Assembly (NCBI GenBank): GCA_030447955.1
Contig: JAUJNY010000004.1
Location: 190,039-254,038 of the forward strand
Direction: 5' to 3'
Source: Jiangellales bacterium
GTDB lineage: Bacteria; Actinomycetota; Actinomycetes; Jiangellales; Jiangellaceae
DNA length: 64,000 nt
Part shown: positions 32,140-41,570 of the stretch, in pieces
Position numbering within the stretch: the stretch's first letter is position 1
Layout: each line of letters opens with the position of its first letter
The notes under the pieces: generated by a model
The model's input: only the letters and a program-made list of their open reading frames with translations
The model's database searches: none
Told to the model about the DNA's origin: nothing
Translations under genes and position numbers: made by a program

Positions 32140-34884
32140 CTAGTTCCTACGACTTGCCTCCGCGGGATCTGTGCTCAAGAGGCGCGTGAGCTGGCTGCGA
32201 GACGTCACGCCCAGCTTTCGGAAGACGCGGGTGAGGTTGGCCTCGACCGTCGACACCGTGACGAAGAGCTCGGCGGCGATCTCGCGGTTGCTGTGGCCCG
32301 CGGCTACGAGGGCAGCCACCCGCTGCTCGGCGGCGGTGAGGGTCTGCCCGGTACGGCGTCCTCCCGCTCGTGCCAGCTCCGCCCTGGCGCGGTCGGCCCA
32401 GGCGCTGGCGCCGATGGCCGTGAACCGACGTACGGCGTCATCCATCGTCTCCTGCGCGGCGCGTCGGTGGCCCCCACGCCGTAGCGCACCACCGGCCTCT
32501 TGCGTCGACCGGGCGGCGTCGAAACCGAAGCCCAATCGGTCGAAGGACTCCCGTGCGGCCATCAGTTGGCCAGCGGCCGAGTCCGCGTCTCCAACGCCAA
32601 GCAGCACGAGTCCGGCACAGCGGCCGCGGGCTGCGGGTGCCCACAGATGTCCGGTGGACACCGCCTCGTCCAGCCTGGCGGCAACCTTGTTCGCCCGCTC
32701 CATCTCGCCGAGCGCGACGAGGGCAGCGACGATCTCCGGCACAACGGGGACGAACCCCGGCTCCTTGACATCACACTCCTCAACCACAGCGAGCGCGGGG
32801 GCCAGCGCATCCCACGCACGACGCGGGTCGTCCGCCAGCAGGTGGACGAGCCCAAGCACGAATCGCAGTCGCAGGCCAGCGGCGACGATCCCGCGCTCGA
32901 TTGCCTGCGCCAATCCGGCCTCTGCCAGCTCGCGCGCCTTGTCGGCCGGACCGATGTATACGGCAGCCAAACCCTCGACGTACTCGGTCAGCACTCCGCC
33001 GTACTCGCCCTGTGCGGCGGCGAGCCGCCTTCGTTCGAGCAGGTGACGTAGGAGATGGTCCCCGGCCCCCCTGCGGACCGCGAGGTCGCAGAGATGGACG
33101 AGCAGGAAGGGACGGGCTGAATCGTCACCGCGCCGTACCGCTTCGCTGTATTCGGCTGCCAGTAGCTCAGCGGCCGCGGAAAGCTCGCCGCGCCACATCA
33201 GTTGCAGCGCGAGCATGAGCTGCGGGCGGTCGTCCACGCTGACGCGGTCCGCCAGGGGGACTGCTCGCTTGAGCAGCTCGAGGTCGGGGGCGCCAGCCAG
33301 AGCGAGCAGGTGCGCTAGCCGGCCGAGGGCGACGGCCTGCTGTTCGCTGTCGCCGGCCCGCTCGGCGGCTTCCAGTGCACGGCGCGCGTGATCAGCACCG
33401 GTGTCCAGCCGCAGTCGGAGGGATCCCTCCGACCAGGCCAGGTGGTTGTGTGCCCGGGCGCGGACGACGTCGTCGTCCGTGGCGGCCAAGACGGAACGCA
33501 GGAGCACCGCCCGCTCGTCCATGTCGTCCTGCAGAGCCGCCCTGCTCAGCAACGCCGCGGTCCGCGACGCTCCGGCGTCGACCGCTGCTAGAACTGCGTC
33601 TATCTCCCGGATCGCGTCGCCGAACCGTCCGCAAGCGTCGAGGTACGCCGCGAGAGTGAGGGAGCGCCGGTGAAGGGCAGCGCGGTCACCCGCCGGCGTG
33701 AGTCGCCGGGCGTGCTCGGCGAGGTCAGCGGCGGTGTCGGGCGCACCTCGCGCCGCAGCCTGTTCTGCGGCCGACTCCACCGCCGCTGCTGCAGCAACGT
33801 CGGGGTCGGCGGTCGCCATCGCAAGGTGACGAGCCCTCTCGATCGGGTCGTCGACCAGCTCGGTGGCACGCTGGTGCAGTCGCCTGCGGCGCGACCACGG
33901 AGTTGACTGCTCCACTGCCGACGCATGCAGTGGATGAGTGAACCGGAGGGTGCCTGCACCTTCCACGTTCAGCAGGCCGCGCGTGACGGCGTCCGCCAAC
34001 TCCCGCGTCACGTCTCGCCCCAGCATGAGCGACACTCGTGGGACGGATGGCCGAGTGAGCGTCGCCACGGCCTCCAACAGCTGCTGCGTGTCGGCGGCCA
34101 CCGCACTCAACGACCCGGCGAGCAACGCCTGCAAGGAAGCTGGCACTGGAACCTTCGACGGGCGACCGCGCTCGACCCACGCCCGGGCCAATTCCACCGC
34201 GAACAGCGGGTTCCCGCCGGACGTCGCATGCACCTGCCGGACGACGACGTCAGGCAGCGCCACCCCGAGCCGGTCCTGCACCAGTTCGGCCACCGCCGCA
34301 GTCGGCAGGGGCGCGAGGTTCAGCCACCTCGCCCGGCCAGCGGCCGCTCGCCGAAAATCCTCAGTTGCGCCTGCCGCGGCGGTAGCTGTCCGCACCGCTG
34401 CCACGAATCCCACCGGCTCGTCGACCAGCTGTCCGAGGGCGTACGCCAGCAGGGTGCGAGTCGGCCCGTCGAGCCACTGCAGATCGTCGACGGCTATCAC
34501 GACTGGTGTCTCCGAGGCCAGGTTGACGATTGCGGCACGGAATGCCTGCCGCAGGGCGCGCGGTGGCGTCGCACCACCGCGCAGGGCCACGGTGAGGGTG
34601 GCCACGTCGCGAGCGGGAAGCAGCACCTGGAGCCGGTCCAGATGCGGGTGAAGCAGGTCAGCCAGCCCCAGGTACGGCGTGCCGGCGTCTTGTTCCGCCG
34701 GCCGAGATGAGAGCACCTGCCGGCCCGGTCGTGCCGCCTGCACCGCCCGGAGCCAGAGGGTGGTCTTTCCTATCCCTGCTTCCCCGACCAGCATCAGCAG
34801 CGTCGGCTCGGTGCGGGACGCCTCCGCAAAGTCGCGAATCGCCTGCAGCTCCGCGTTCCGTGCCAGGACCGGCCGCTCCGACAT
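32140..34884 (-). CDS. LuxR family ATP-binding (LAL) transcriptional regulator
   Basis: A 914-residue regulator. An N-terminal AAA/NACHT-like ATPase has Walker A GEAGIGKTT (about residue 34) and Walker B PVVIAVDDLQWLD. The middle 550 residues are TPR-like helices. The C-terminal LuxR HTH is LTAAEQRVAALVAAGHSNREIA and TVSTVEANLTRVFRKLGV. ATG 34884 is preferred to the upstream in-frame start because it matches the family N-terminus (ERPVLARNAEL). It is divergent from a gene for a small secreted protein, a plausible target. Confidence 0.9.
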   Translation of the reverse strand: MSERPVLARNAELQAIRDFAEASRTEPTLLMLVGEAGIGKTTLWLRAVQAARPGRQVLSSRPAEQDAGTPYLGLADLLHPHLDRLQVLLPARDVATLTVALRGGATPPRALRQAFRAAIVNLASETPVVIAVDDLQWLDGPTRTLLAYALGQLVDEPVGFVAAVRTATAAAGATEDFRRAAAGRARWLNLAPLPTAAVAELVQDRLGVALPDVVVRQVHATSGGNPLFAVELARAWVERGRPSKVPVPASLQALLAGSLSAVAADTQQLLEAVATLTRPSVPRVSLMLGRDVTRELADAVTRGLLNVEGAGTLRFTHPLHASAVEQSTPWSRRRRLHQRATELVDDPIERARHLAMATADPDVAAAAAVESAAEQAAARGAPDTAADLAEHARRLTPAGDRAALHRRSLTLAAYLDACGRFGDAIREIDAVLAAVDAGASRTAALLSRAALQDDMDERAVLLRSVLAATDDDVVRARAHNHLAWSEGSLRLRLDTGADHARRALEAAERAGDSEQQAVALGRLAHLLALAGAPDLELLKRAVPLADRVSVDDRPQLMLALQLMWRGELSAAAELLAAEYSEAVRRGDDSARPFLLVHLCDLAVRRGAGDHLLRHLLERRRLAAAQGEYGGVLTEYVEGLAAVYIGPADKARELAEAGLAQAIERGIVAAGLRLRFVLGLVHLLADDPRRAWDALAPALAVVEECDVKEPGFVPVVPEIVAALVALGEMERANKVAARLDEAVSTGHLWAPAARGRCAGLVLLGVGDADSAAGQLMAARESFDRLGFGFDAARSTQEAGGALRRGGHRRAAQETMDDAVRRFTAIGASAWADRARAELARAGGRRTGQTLTAAEQRVAALVAAGHSNREIAAELFVTVSTVEANLTRVFRKLGVTSRSQLTRLLSTDPAEASRRN

Positions 34885-35000
34885 GCGCCGACGATAGAAC
34901 CGACAGGCGGACCGCAGATGTGGGGTTTTCCCCGATGCCGCCACCCATCCCGGCTCCTACGGTCAGACCAACAGAACCAACACCATGAAGGAGACCGCTG

Positions 35001-35525
35001 ATGAAAGCGCACCACCGCACCGCCTCCCGGATGGCAGCGACCATCACGGTCGCCGTCGCGGCGATGTCCGCTACCGCAGGCGCGGCCACGGCCGTTCCCG
35101 ATGACGACCTGCAGGCAGCCAAGGCCGCAACTGCTCGGTACCACTCCATCGTCCAGGCCGACCGCGCGGGGTACGTGCTGGGTTCTCCGTGCACCTCATC
35201 GCCTGCCGGTGGCATGGGTTTTCACTACGAGAACCATGAGCTCATGGCCGATCCGGCACTGGACCCGACGCAACCCGAGATCCTGCTCTACGCGCCAGGG
35301 CCGAGTGGACGGCTCCAGCTGGTTGGCATCGAATACTGGAAGGCTGACGCTGACCAGAATCTGGCCACCGCCTCGGACCGCCCGACGCTCTTCGGGCAGC
35401 CGTTCAATGGGCCAATGCCGGGCCACCACCCCGGCATGCCCGTCCATTACGACCTCCACGTGTGGCTATGGCAGGACAACCCGGCTGGCTTGTTCGCGCT
35501 GTTCAATCCGACCGTCACCTGCTGA
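35001..35525 (+). CDS. Conserved secreted protein
   Basis: A 174-residue protein with a signal peptide (residues 1-32, cleavage near AATAV-P) and a domain rich in aromatic and His residues: GMGFHYENHELM, LLYAPGPSGRLQLVGIEYW, GHHPGMPVHYDLHVWLWQDNP. Two Cys, one near the start of the domain and one at the last residue, may form a disulphide. The domain recurs beside LAL regulators in my recollection, but it has no assigned function. Its promoter region is shared with the divergent LAL gene. Confidence 0.75.
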   Translation: MKAHHRTASRMAATITVAVAAMSATAGAATAVPDDDLQAAKAATARYHSIVQADRAGYVLGSPCTSSPAGGMGFHYENHELMADPALDPTQPEILLYAPGPSGRLQLVGIEYWKADADQNLATASDRPTLFGQPFNGPMPGHHPGMPVHYDLHVWLWQDNPAGLFALFNPTVTC

Positions 35526-35548
35526 GCGCTCAGCCCCGTGACTTTTCA

Positions 35549-35588
35549 GCCGGTCGGCAGCGAGGTCAACGCCGCGGTGCCGACCGGC
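35549..35588. terminator. Hairpin between secreted-protein and lipoprotein genes
   Basis: Perfect 11-base arms (35549-35559 and 35578-35588, GCCGGTCGGCA and complement) around an 18-base loop. It is probably a terminator for the upstream gene, though the loop is long. There is no T tract. Confidence 0.5.
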
Positions 35589-35603
35589 CGTAGGGAGAAC
35601 ACG

Positions 35604-36133
35604 ATGACGGCAGACCGTGTGTTCGCCGGCTGCTGCCGCTGTTGACCTGTCTTGCGGTTGGCCCGCTGTTCGTCGCCTGCGGCGGCGGCGATGACGGAGA
35701 GTCGACGGGCACCAGCGTGGGCGGCGTGACGGCGCGGCCGCAGGATGCCTGTGGGCTACTGAGCACGGGCGAGGTTGAGGCGGGCATCGGCGCCGCCGTG
35801 CAGGAAGGCGAATCCGCCTCGAGCCCGACGGCTACTCTCAACACGTGTTTCTGGGCATCCCAGGGCGCATCGCTGAGCGCCCCGACACTGACCGTCTCCA
35901 TCGGTCCAGCCGGGCAGGAGCAGTATGAAGCCCTCAAGGGGGCGACTGAGGACCCGAAAGAGATTGCAGGGTTGGGCGACGAGGCGTTCGTGGACCCGAC
36001 CGGCGGCGTTGCGCTCTATGACGGGGATACCTTTCTCACCGTAACCGTCGCAGATGGTACGGAAGTGGATATAGAAGCCACGAAGCTGGTGGCGGAGCAG
36101 ATCCTCGGCAAGCTCGCTGCCGACGGCGCCTAA
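35604..36133 (+). pseudogene. Lipoprotein gene with frameshift in signal peptide
   Basis: From about 35609 a reading frame gives a good lipoprotein signal (RRLLPLLTCLAVGPLFVAC, lipobox VAC) and a 150-residue DUF3558-like domain ending at 36133. That frame has no ATG or GTG start. ATG 35604, with a well-placed GGGAG upstream, is in another frame and stops after 13 codons. A single-base indel between 35610 and 35630 would join them. Either the gene is disrupted, the assembly has an error, or a rare start (TTG 35642, giving a very short signal) is used. Confidence 0.6.
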
Positions 36134-36192
36134 GTGCAGCCGCCACGTTTCTGGACAGCGGGGCCTCGCGCCGCTTCCTTGTTGGGTCCAGG

Positions 36193-36600
36193 ATGTCCAC
36201 CGTGACGCGATCGGGGCTCAATCTTCAGCTGCAGGAGTTCCAGCGGTGCGTCGTCGAACGGGACGCCGCAGCAGCTGACGCGGTGCTCGACAAGGAGTTC
36301 GCGCTGATGCTCGTCCAACCCGAGCCAGTGGTCATGCCGCGAAGTCGCTGGTTGGAGGTGCTCAACGACTACTTGGTGCATGAGTGGAGGGTCGAGGAGC
36401 AACTCCTTGCGGACGATGGTGCTGGTTGTGCTGCGCTGCTGCAACGGGTGCAGGTACGCGCCACCGTCCTCGGGGAGGACCGCAGCGGCCCATTCGTGAT
36501 CTCCGACCTGTGGCGGCTGCGTGACGGCACGTGGAAGATCTGGCGGCGCCACTCCACCCCGCTGCTGGCCGGGCCCATGCCGGGCCGGGCGGGCCGGTGA
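36193..36600 (+). CDS. NTF2-like (DUF4440/SnoaL-type) protein
   Basis: A 135-residue protein with the cone-fold pattern: an N-terminal helix (LQLQEFQRCVVERDAAAADAVLDKEF), central strands (RSRWLEVLNDYLV), and a terminal VISDLWRLRDGTWKIWRRH strand pair. No catalytic residues can be named. It could be a small enzyme or a binding domain. ATG 36193 has GGTCCAGG just upstream, a weak ribosome-binding site. Confidence 0.75.
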   Translation: MSTVTRSGLNLQLQEFQRCVVERDAAAADAVLDKEFALMLVQPEPVVMPRSRWLEVLNDYLVHEWRVEEQLLADDGAGCAALLQRVQVRATVLGEDRSGPFVISDLWRLRDGTWKIWRRHSTPLLAGPMPGRAGR

Positions 36601-36732
36601 CGTGGCAGCGGCGGGTTGGACAGGTTCACGAGCTGGTATGGGCGGCGCCGAGGCGACGTCGAAGGCCCCGGCTTCGGCAATGCACTGCCGGACCATGCTC
36701 AGCGGTGCGCGCCGCCGGTGACTCGTCCCCCC

Positions 36733-36761
36733 TTGTCTGACCCACTGGGCGCCGCTAGCGT
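36733..36761 (+). promoter_or_regulatory. Promoter for dsrE-like gene
   Basis: TTGTCT (36733-36738) and TAGCGT (36756-36761) are 17 bp apart, a good match to a housekeeping actinobacterial promoter. They lie about 60 bp before the gene start at 36821. Confidence 0.55.
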
Positions 36762-36820
36762 CGCTTAGGTCGATGGCAGCGGCTCGGGTGTCCGCAAGCT
36801 TGGTACGCAGGGAGGTACCC

Positions 36821-37186
36821 ATGGCGGGTAAGGCTGTCGTGAGCCTCAGCACCGGGCTCGAGGACGCGGAGAAGGTCACCGTTGCGTTCCTGGTGGCGGT
36901 GGGCGCGGCCGAGTCCGGGCGGCCCACACTCATCTTCCTCACCAAAGAGGCTGTGCGGTTGGCCTTGGACGGGGTGGCCGTTGGCGTGGCGTGTGACGGA
37001 TGCCCGCCGCTTGCTGACCTTCTGAGGCGCTACGCCGACGCCGGCGGACTCTTCTACGTCTGCCCCATCTGTTTCGACGCCAAGAAGCTGGACAAGCAGA
37101 CCCTCCTGTCAAACGCCGAACTCGCGGGAACCGTGCCGATGTGGGCCTGGATTGGGGACGAAGGCGCCACAACCTTCAGTTACTGA
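36821..37186 (+). CDS. DsrE family protein
   Basis: A 121-residue DsrE-like protein: KAVVSLSTGLEDAEKVTVAF at the start, GRPTLIFLTKEAVRLAL, and two Cys pairs, one in ACDGCPP and one in VCPICFDAKKL. Members move or bind sulfur or act as small redox proteins. ATG 36821 is chosen for its GGAGG 5 bases upstream rather than the in-frame 36773. It is monocistronic, with its own promoter. Confidence 0.85.
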   Translation: MAGKAVVSLSTGLEDAEKVTVAFLVAVGAAESGRPTLIFLTKEAVRLALDGVAVGVACDGCPPLADLLRRYADAGGLFYVCPICFDAKKLDKQTLLSNAELAGTVPMWAWIGDEGATTFSY

Positions 37187-37314
37187 GAGACCAGCCAGGC
37201 GGCTTCTCGGCCTGTCCAGCAGCAACGGGATGCGCTCATAGCGCGGCTCCCGAACCCATCCGCCCCGGACCTCAGCGCCCGGGGAGAGCTCACCCGCGAC
37301 CCCGCGCGTGAAGG

Positions 37315-37857
37315 CTAGATCGGGCGACCCGACGCGTTGGGGTAGTCATCAGCCGCCGAGGTGGTGCTGACTGCAGGCCCGGAGGTTTCGACGGTCGTTT
37401 GTTCGACCACCACCGGTGTGGCTTCCGTGTAGTCGACCGGAGGGGCTTCTTGGTCGGTGGAGTCGCTGCCGGACCGGCTCTTGACTGCCGCGGCGGCAGC
37501 TACCCCAACAGCCGCTGTTGCAGCGCCCGCGGCGACGGTCTTCAACGACGGCCCCCCCGACTCGCCCTCCCACCTGTCGACGACATCGAGGTTGTAGAAC
37601 CGTGGCGGCTCATCACACAACGCCGCCATCCGGGCGGCGAACTGGCCGATCTCGGGGCGCGCCGAGTTCTCCATGGCTGACTCACGAGACTCGAACTCGA
37701 CGATGTTCAGGTAATAGCCGGGCCGGTCACGATCAGCCGTGGCCGTCCCGCGCAGAGCAGAGCCGGCGCCGTGCTCAGACCTCATCTCATCGACCAACGC
37801 CCGGATCTCCTCGACCCGCGAAGTTTTGAACTCGATGATCTGGACGAACCCTGCCAT
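37315..37857 (-). CDS. Antibiotic-monooxygenase-like protein with tail
   Basis: A 180-residue protein. The first 100 residues form a ferredoxin-like ABM-type domain (GFVQIIEFKTSRVEEIRALVDEM, then RPGYYLNIVEFESRESAMENS). A short Ala/Val hydrophobic stretch (about 117-135) and a Thr/Ser/Pro-rich tail follow. GGGAGAG lies upstream of ATG 37857. Stand-alone ABM proteins are often small oxygenases or stress proteins; no activity can be assigned. The hydrophobic segment may anchor it. Confidence 0.7.
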   Translation of the reverse strand: MAGFVQIIEFKTSRVEEIRALVDEMRSEHGAGSALRGTATADRDRPGYYLNIVEFESRESAMENSARPEIGQFAARMAALCDEPPRFYNLDVVDRWEGESGGPSLKTVAAGAATAAVGVAAAAAVKSRSGSDSTDQEAPPVDYTEATPVVVEQTTVETSGPAVSTTSAADDYPNASGRPI

Positions 37858-37990
37858 GACACTCTCCCTGTCCGGGTCATGACGAGCCACCAGCGGCCCG
37901 TTCGGCGCCCGAGATCATCCTCTAGGCACCCCTCCTCGTCTACCCCTGCGAGGCGAACATCCCGCACGTGCGGGGCGGATGCACCGACCC

Positions 37991-38647
37991 TCATGAGGCC
38001 TTCCGCAGTAACACCATCAGGCCTACGACGACACCCCAGATGCCGAGAAGTGAGGCGAACGGAAACAGCGCGTCGAAGCGGTCGGTGAACGCGATCGTGG
38101 CGGAGGCCAGCGCGAAGGCAAGCCCTCCTACGAGGCCGAGTACGAGCGTGATCGGATTGCCCAGAGTGCGGGTGCGGCCACCGGCGACCGCGAGCGCCGC
38201 GATGCCCAGGCCCCACAGCGGGTCAACGATCGTCTCGTTCCAGGTGTGTAAGTGGTAGAAGAACGTTTTGTCGCCGTCCGCGATGGCCGCCGCCTCGGTG
38301 GCGGCGAGCAGGTGCAGCGTCATGCCGAGCGTGGCGATGACCGCGATCACGGAGACGACGTTCGTCACCTTGGCCGTTCCTGCGTCGAGACCGCCCCACA
38401 GCCGGATCGCGAGGATGGCGGTGGCGAAGCACGCCATCGCGGCCAGCAGCAGCGCGTGGGAGGGGTACCACATGGAGTCGACCAACATCTCGTGGAGTTG
38501 GGAGATCTTGGATCCGTCGCCGGTGTCACCTGGGTGAGTGGCGCCGCCTGCGAAGAAGGCGACCCCGCCGAGCAGCAGGAAGGCCCCGGCGACCCGGTCG
38601 AGGCGGCTGACGTGGGACAGGGCGCGAGCTTCGGTCGCCGTACTCAT
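37991..38647 (-). CDS. Multi-pass membrane protein, unknown function
   Basis: A 218-residue protein with about six transmembrane helices (near residues 18-36, 62-82, 92-113, 140-158, 165-185, 192-212). A small extracellular loop carries THPGDTGDGSKISQLHEMLVDS. AAAGGAGCC precedes ATG 38647; the longer in-frame ORF upstream is not supported. It is divergent from a sensor kinase gene, 139 bp apart. I recognise no named family. Confidence 0.75.
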   Translation of the reverse strand: MSTATEARALSHVSRLDRVAGAFLLLGGVAFFAGGATHPGDTGDGSKISQLHEMLVDSMWYPSHALLLAAMACFATAILAIRLWGGLDAGTAKVTNVVSVIAVIATLGMTLHLLAATEAAAIADGDKTFFYHLHTWNETIVDPLWGLGIAALAVAGGRTRTLGNPITLVLGLVGGLAFALASATIAFTDRFDALFPFASLLGIWGVVVGLMVLLRKAS

Positions 38648-38786
38648 CGTGGCTCCTTTGATCGGGACCGAGTTGGTGCGTCCACCGTCTTCGTCGTAGG
38701 GGTGCGGCCTCCAGAGTGCGCACCCTGCACTTTGACCAGGGACAACCCTGATCCGTGAGCGCTGCCGCGGTGCCAGCATTACTCCC

Positions 38787-40790
38787 GTGTCGGCGGCCCC
38801 GGAGGCGTACGACCAGCTCCCGTCGGTGGTTCGCGACGCCGGGGCTGCACTGGTGGCGCTCCTGGTAGCGACCCTCGTCGGCTGTGGCTGGTACCTCGGT
38901 TTCCACGTGGAGAACGTGCACAACGGGCTGATCGCCGGCTCGTTCACTGCCGTGGGCTTGTACGTCGTCCGGATGCGGCCGCGACACCGGGAGGGCTGGC
39001 TGTTCGTGGCGACCGGCGTCCTGCACGCGGTGATGTTCTTCGGTCGCCAGTACGGCCTTGACGACGGCGGCCTGCCCGCGGCCTCCTGGCTCGGCTGGGC
39101 CGGGGTGTGGCCGTTGCCGCTGGCGATCGCGCTGGGCGGATGGACGTTGATGGCGTTCCCTGACGGGCGGCTGCAGTCGACCCGGTGGCGGGTCGCCGTC
39201 GTCGCGATGATGGGTGTCGCGGCTGTGCTCGCGGCGGTGTCGGCGCTGTGGCCGGTGGAGTACGACCGGATCGGCCTGGCCGCTCCGCACCCGCTGCACC
39301 TGCCCGGGGCCGAGGCGGCGGCACGCTTCTGGGAGTACGCCGGGGTGAGCTACCTGATCTTCCAGGTGCTCTGGACCGTGGCGATCGTGGGACGCATCCG
39401 CCGCGCGCGCGGCGACGAGGTGCGCCAGCTGCGCTGGCTGGTCTATGCGGTGGTCATGGCCCTCGTGCTGCTGGTAACCGGCCTGCTCGTGTTCGGCAGC
39501 CCGGTGCCCGGCCTACTCGCGCTTCCGCTGATCCCCGTAGCCGCCGGGTTTGCGATCCTCAAGCTCCGGCTCTACGACATCGACCCGGTTATCAACAAGA
39601 CCCTCGTCGTCGGGGCCATGCTGCTGCTCGTCACCGCCGGGTACGCCGCAATTGTTGTCGGCGTGGGGGCTCTGGTCCCGGCTGACGAGCGAGTGCTGTC
39701 CCTGCTCACGACGGCGGCTGTCGCGGTCGCGTTCGAGCCACTGCGGCGGCGGGCCCAGCGCCTGGCGGACCGCCTCGTCTACGGCCACCGCACGACGCCG
39801 TACCAAGCGCTGTCTCAGCTGTCGGCGCACCTCGAGGATGCGCCGCAGGAGCTTCTCGATGGGATCGCGGCCACGGTCGCCAACGCGGTCGGTGCCACCG
39901 AGGTCGTCGTGTGGGTGGGCGGCGAGGAGCGCCTGGTGCCGCAGGCGTGGTGGCCGGCTCCGGCCGACGAGATGGGACCGGCTGCGCTCGCCAGGCTGGG
40001 CGGTCCGCGCCGGCACGTCCAACCCGTCGTCCACCACGGCGCCGTACGGGGCGCGATCACGATCCGCAAGCCCGCCGGCGAGCCCCTCACCGCCGCGGAG
40101 GACCGCCTGCTGTCGGACCTGGCCGCGCAGACTGGGCTCGTCATCGTGCAGCAGCGCCAGGCGCAGGAGATTCAGGCCGCGGCCCGCCGTATCGTCACCG
40201 CCGAAGACGCAGCCCGCCGGCGGATCGAGCGCGACCTCCACGACGGCGCGCAGCAGCGACTAGTGACCCTCGGCCTTCAGCTCGGCGTTCTGGCCGAGCA
40301 GGCGAAGGCCAGCGGCGACGTAGGGATGGCGGACCGCGTCAAGCGGGCGCGGGCGCAGCTCCTGGAGGCCACCGCCGAGCTGCGTGAGCTGGCCCGTGGT
40401 CTGCACCCGATGGTGCTGGCCCAGTCGGGGCTTGAGCCCGCGCTGTGCACGCTCGTGGACCGGTCGGCAATCCCGGTGCGCCTACAGGTGGCGGTCGCCG
40501 GGAGGTTGCCCAGCGACGTCGAAGCGGCGGCGTACTACATGGTGAGCGAGGCACTCACGAATGCGGCACGCCATTCGGGTGCGAGCGTGGTCGTCGTCGA
40601 GGTGGCCTCGGTCGACGGCCGGCTGCGTGTCGAGGTGACCGACGACGGCCGCGGCGGCGCGCGACCAGGAACTGGAAGCGGGCTGCAGGGACTCGCAGAC
40701 CGGCTCGCGGCACTCGGCGCCGAGCTCCACGTCGACAGCCCCTCCGCAGGCGGCGGAACCCGGATCAGGGCGGAGTTGCCGTGCAGGTGA
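38787..40790 (+). CDS. NarL-type sensor histidine kinase
   Basis: A 667-residue kinase. About eight transmembrane helices fill residues 15-330, then a GAF-like domain (about 345-460). The HisKA_3 box ERDLHDGAQQRLV has its His near residue 484. HATPase_c has NAARHS (N box), DDGRGG and GSGLQGLADR. The start is GTG 38787. The response regulator begins inside the last codons of this gene, so they are coupled. The ligand is unknown. Confidence 0.92.
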   Translation: MSAAPEAYDQLPSVVRDAGAALVALLVATLVGCGWYLGFHVENVHNGLIAGSFTAVGLYVVRMRPRHREGWLFVATGVLHAVMFFGRQYGLDDGGLPAASWLGWAGVWPLPLAIALGGWTLMAFPDGRLQSTRWRVAVVAMMGVAAVLAAVSALWPVEYDRIGLAAPHPLHLPGAEAAARFWEYAGVSYLIFQVLWTVAIVGRIRRARGDEVRQLRWLVYAVVMALVLLVTGLLVFGSPVPGLLALPLIPVAAGFAILKLRLYDIDPVINKTLVVGAMLLLVTAGYAAIVVGVGALVPADERVLSLLTTAAVAVAFEPLRRRAQRLADRLVYGHRTTPYQALSQLSAHLEDAPQELLDGIAATVANAVGATEVVVWVGGEERLVPQAWWPAPADEMGPAALARLGGPRRHVQPVVHHGAVRGAITIRKPAGEPLTAAEDRLLSDLAAQTGLVIVQQRQAQEIQAAARRIVTAEDAARRRIERDLHDGAQQRLVTLGLQLGVLAEQAKASGDVGMADRVKRARAQLLEATAELRELARGLHPMVLAQSGLEPALCTLVDRSAIPVRLQVAVAGRLPSDVEAAAYYMVSEALTNAARHSGASVVVVEVASVDGRLRVEVTDDGRGGARPGTGSGLQGLADRLAALGAELHVDSPSAGGGTRIRAELPCR

Positions 40791-41428
40791 TCGTCGCCGA
40801 CGACGCGGTCCTCTTCCGTGAGGGGATGGCTCGCATCCTCGCCGAGGTGGGCTTCGACGTGGCGGGCCAGGCTAGGCATGGGGCCGAGCTGGTCGAACTT
40901 GTCCGCCGCCACCCACCGGACGTGGTCATCACCGACCTGCGGATGCCCCCGGGCTTCGCGGACGAGGGCATCGAGGCCGCAGCCGAGATCCGCTCGTTCG
41001 CCCCTCAGGTCGGGCTGATGCTGTTGTCCCAGTACGTAGAGGTGCACCACGCGCTGCGGCTCATGGAAGAGTTCGACGGTGCGGTCGGCTACCTGCTGAA
41101 GGACCGGGTGTCCGACCTCAGCGCCTTCGCGGTCGACGTACGACGCGTCGCCACCGGCGAGGTCGTGATCGACCCCGAGCTCGTGGCCAGGCTCGTCGGT
41201 CGGAGCCGGGAACGCGATCCGTTCGCCGAACTCACCGACCGCGAGCGGGAGGTGCTGGCGCTGATGGCCCAGGGGCTGACCAACACCGCGCTGTCCGAAG
41301 CGCTGGTCCTCAGCCCCAAGACGATCGAGGGCTACGTACGCAGCGTGTTCACCAAGCTCGGACTGGAGCAGAGCGAGCGCGAGCACCGGCGGGTACTGGC
41401 GGTGCTGCAATTCCTGCGCTGGCAGTAG
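40781..41428 (+). CDS. NarL/FixJ family response regulator
   Basis: A 215-residue regulator. The receiver domain has DDAVLFREG, the phospho-acceptor Asp in VVITDLRMPPG and the Lys in YLLKDRV. The C-terminal LuxR HTH is LTDREREVLALMAQGLTNTALS and SPKTIEGYVRSVFTKLGL. GTG 40781 overlaps the kinase gene by 10 bases; GTG 40787 is an alternative. Confidence 0.93.
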   Translation: MQVIVADDAVLFREGMARILAEVGFDVAGQARHGAELVELVRRHPPDVVITDLRMPPGFADEGIEAAAEIRSFAPQVGLMLLSQYVEVHHALRLMEEFDGAVGYLLKDRVSDLSAFAVDVRRVATGEVVIDPELVARLVGRSRERDPFAELTDREREVLALMAQGLTNTALSEALVLSPKTIEGYVRSVFTKLGLEQSEREHRRVLAVLQFLRWQ

Positions 41429-41570
41429 GTATCGAGGGCCGAGTGGCCGGCCTGATTCTGACCAGGACCTCGCTGGTTGCGGCGTCTGGGCGGGGCTGGG
41501 GACTGGTGGACAGAGGCGCATTGTCGCGCAGCACAGCTCGAAACGCCGCCGAAACGGACGTGCCCATCGC

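Noticed and set aside
36130..36945. Minus-strand 271-codon ORF opposite the NTF2-like gene
   Set aside because: It covers two plus-strand genes and a promoter; the translation is compositionally unlike a protein family.
36821..37186. Sulfur-oxidation or tus operon around the DsrE-like gene
   Set aside because: No other dsr or tus genes are present and the gene has its own promoter.
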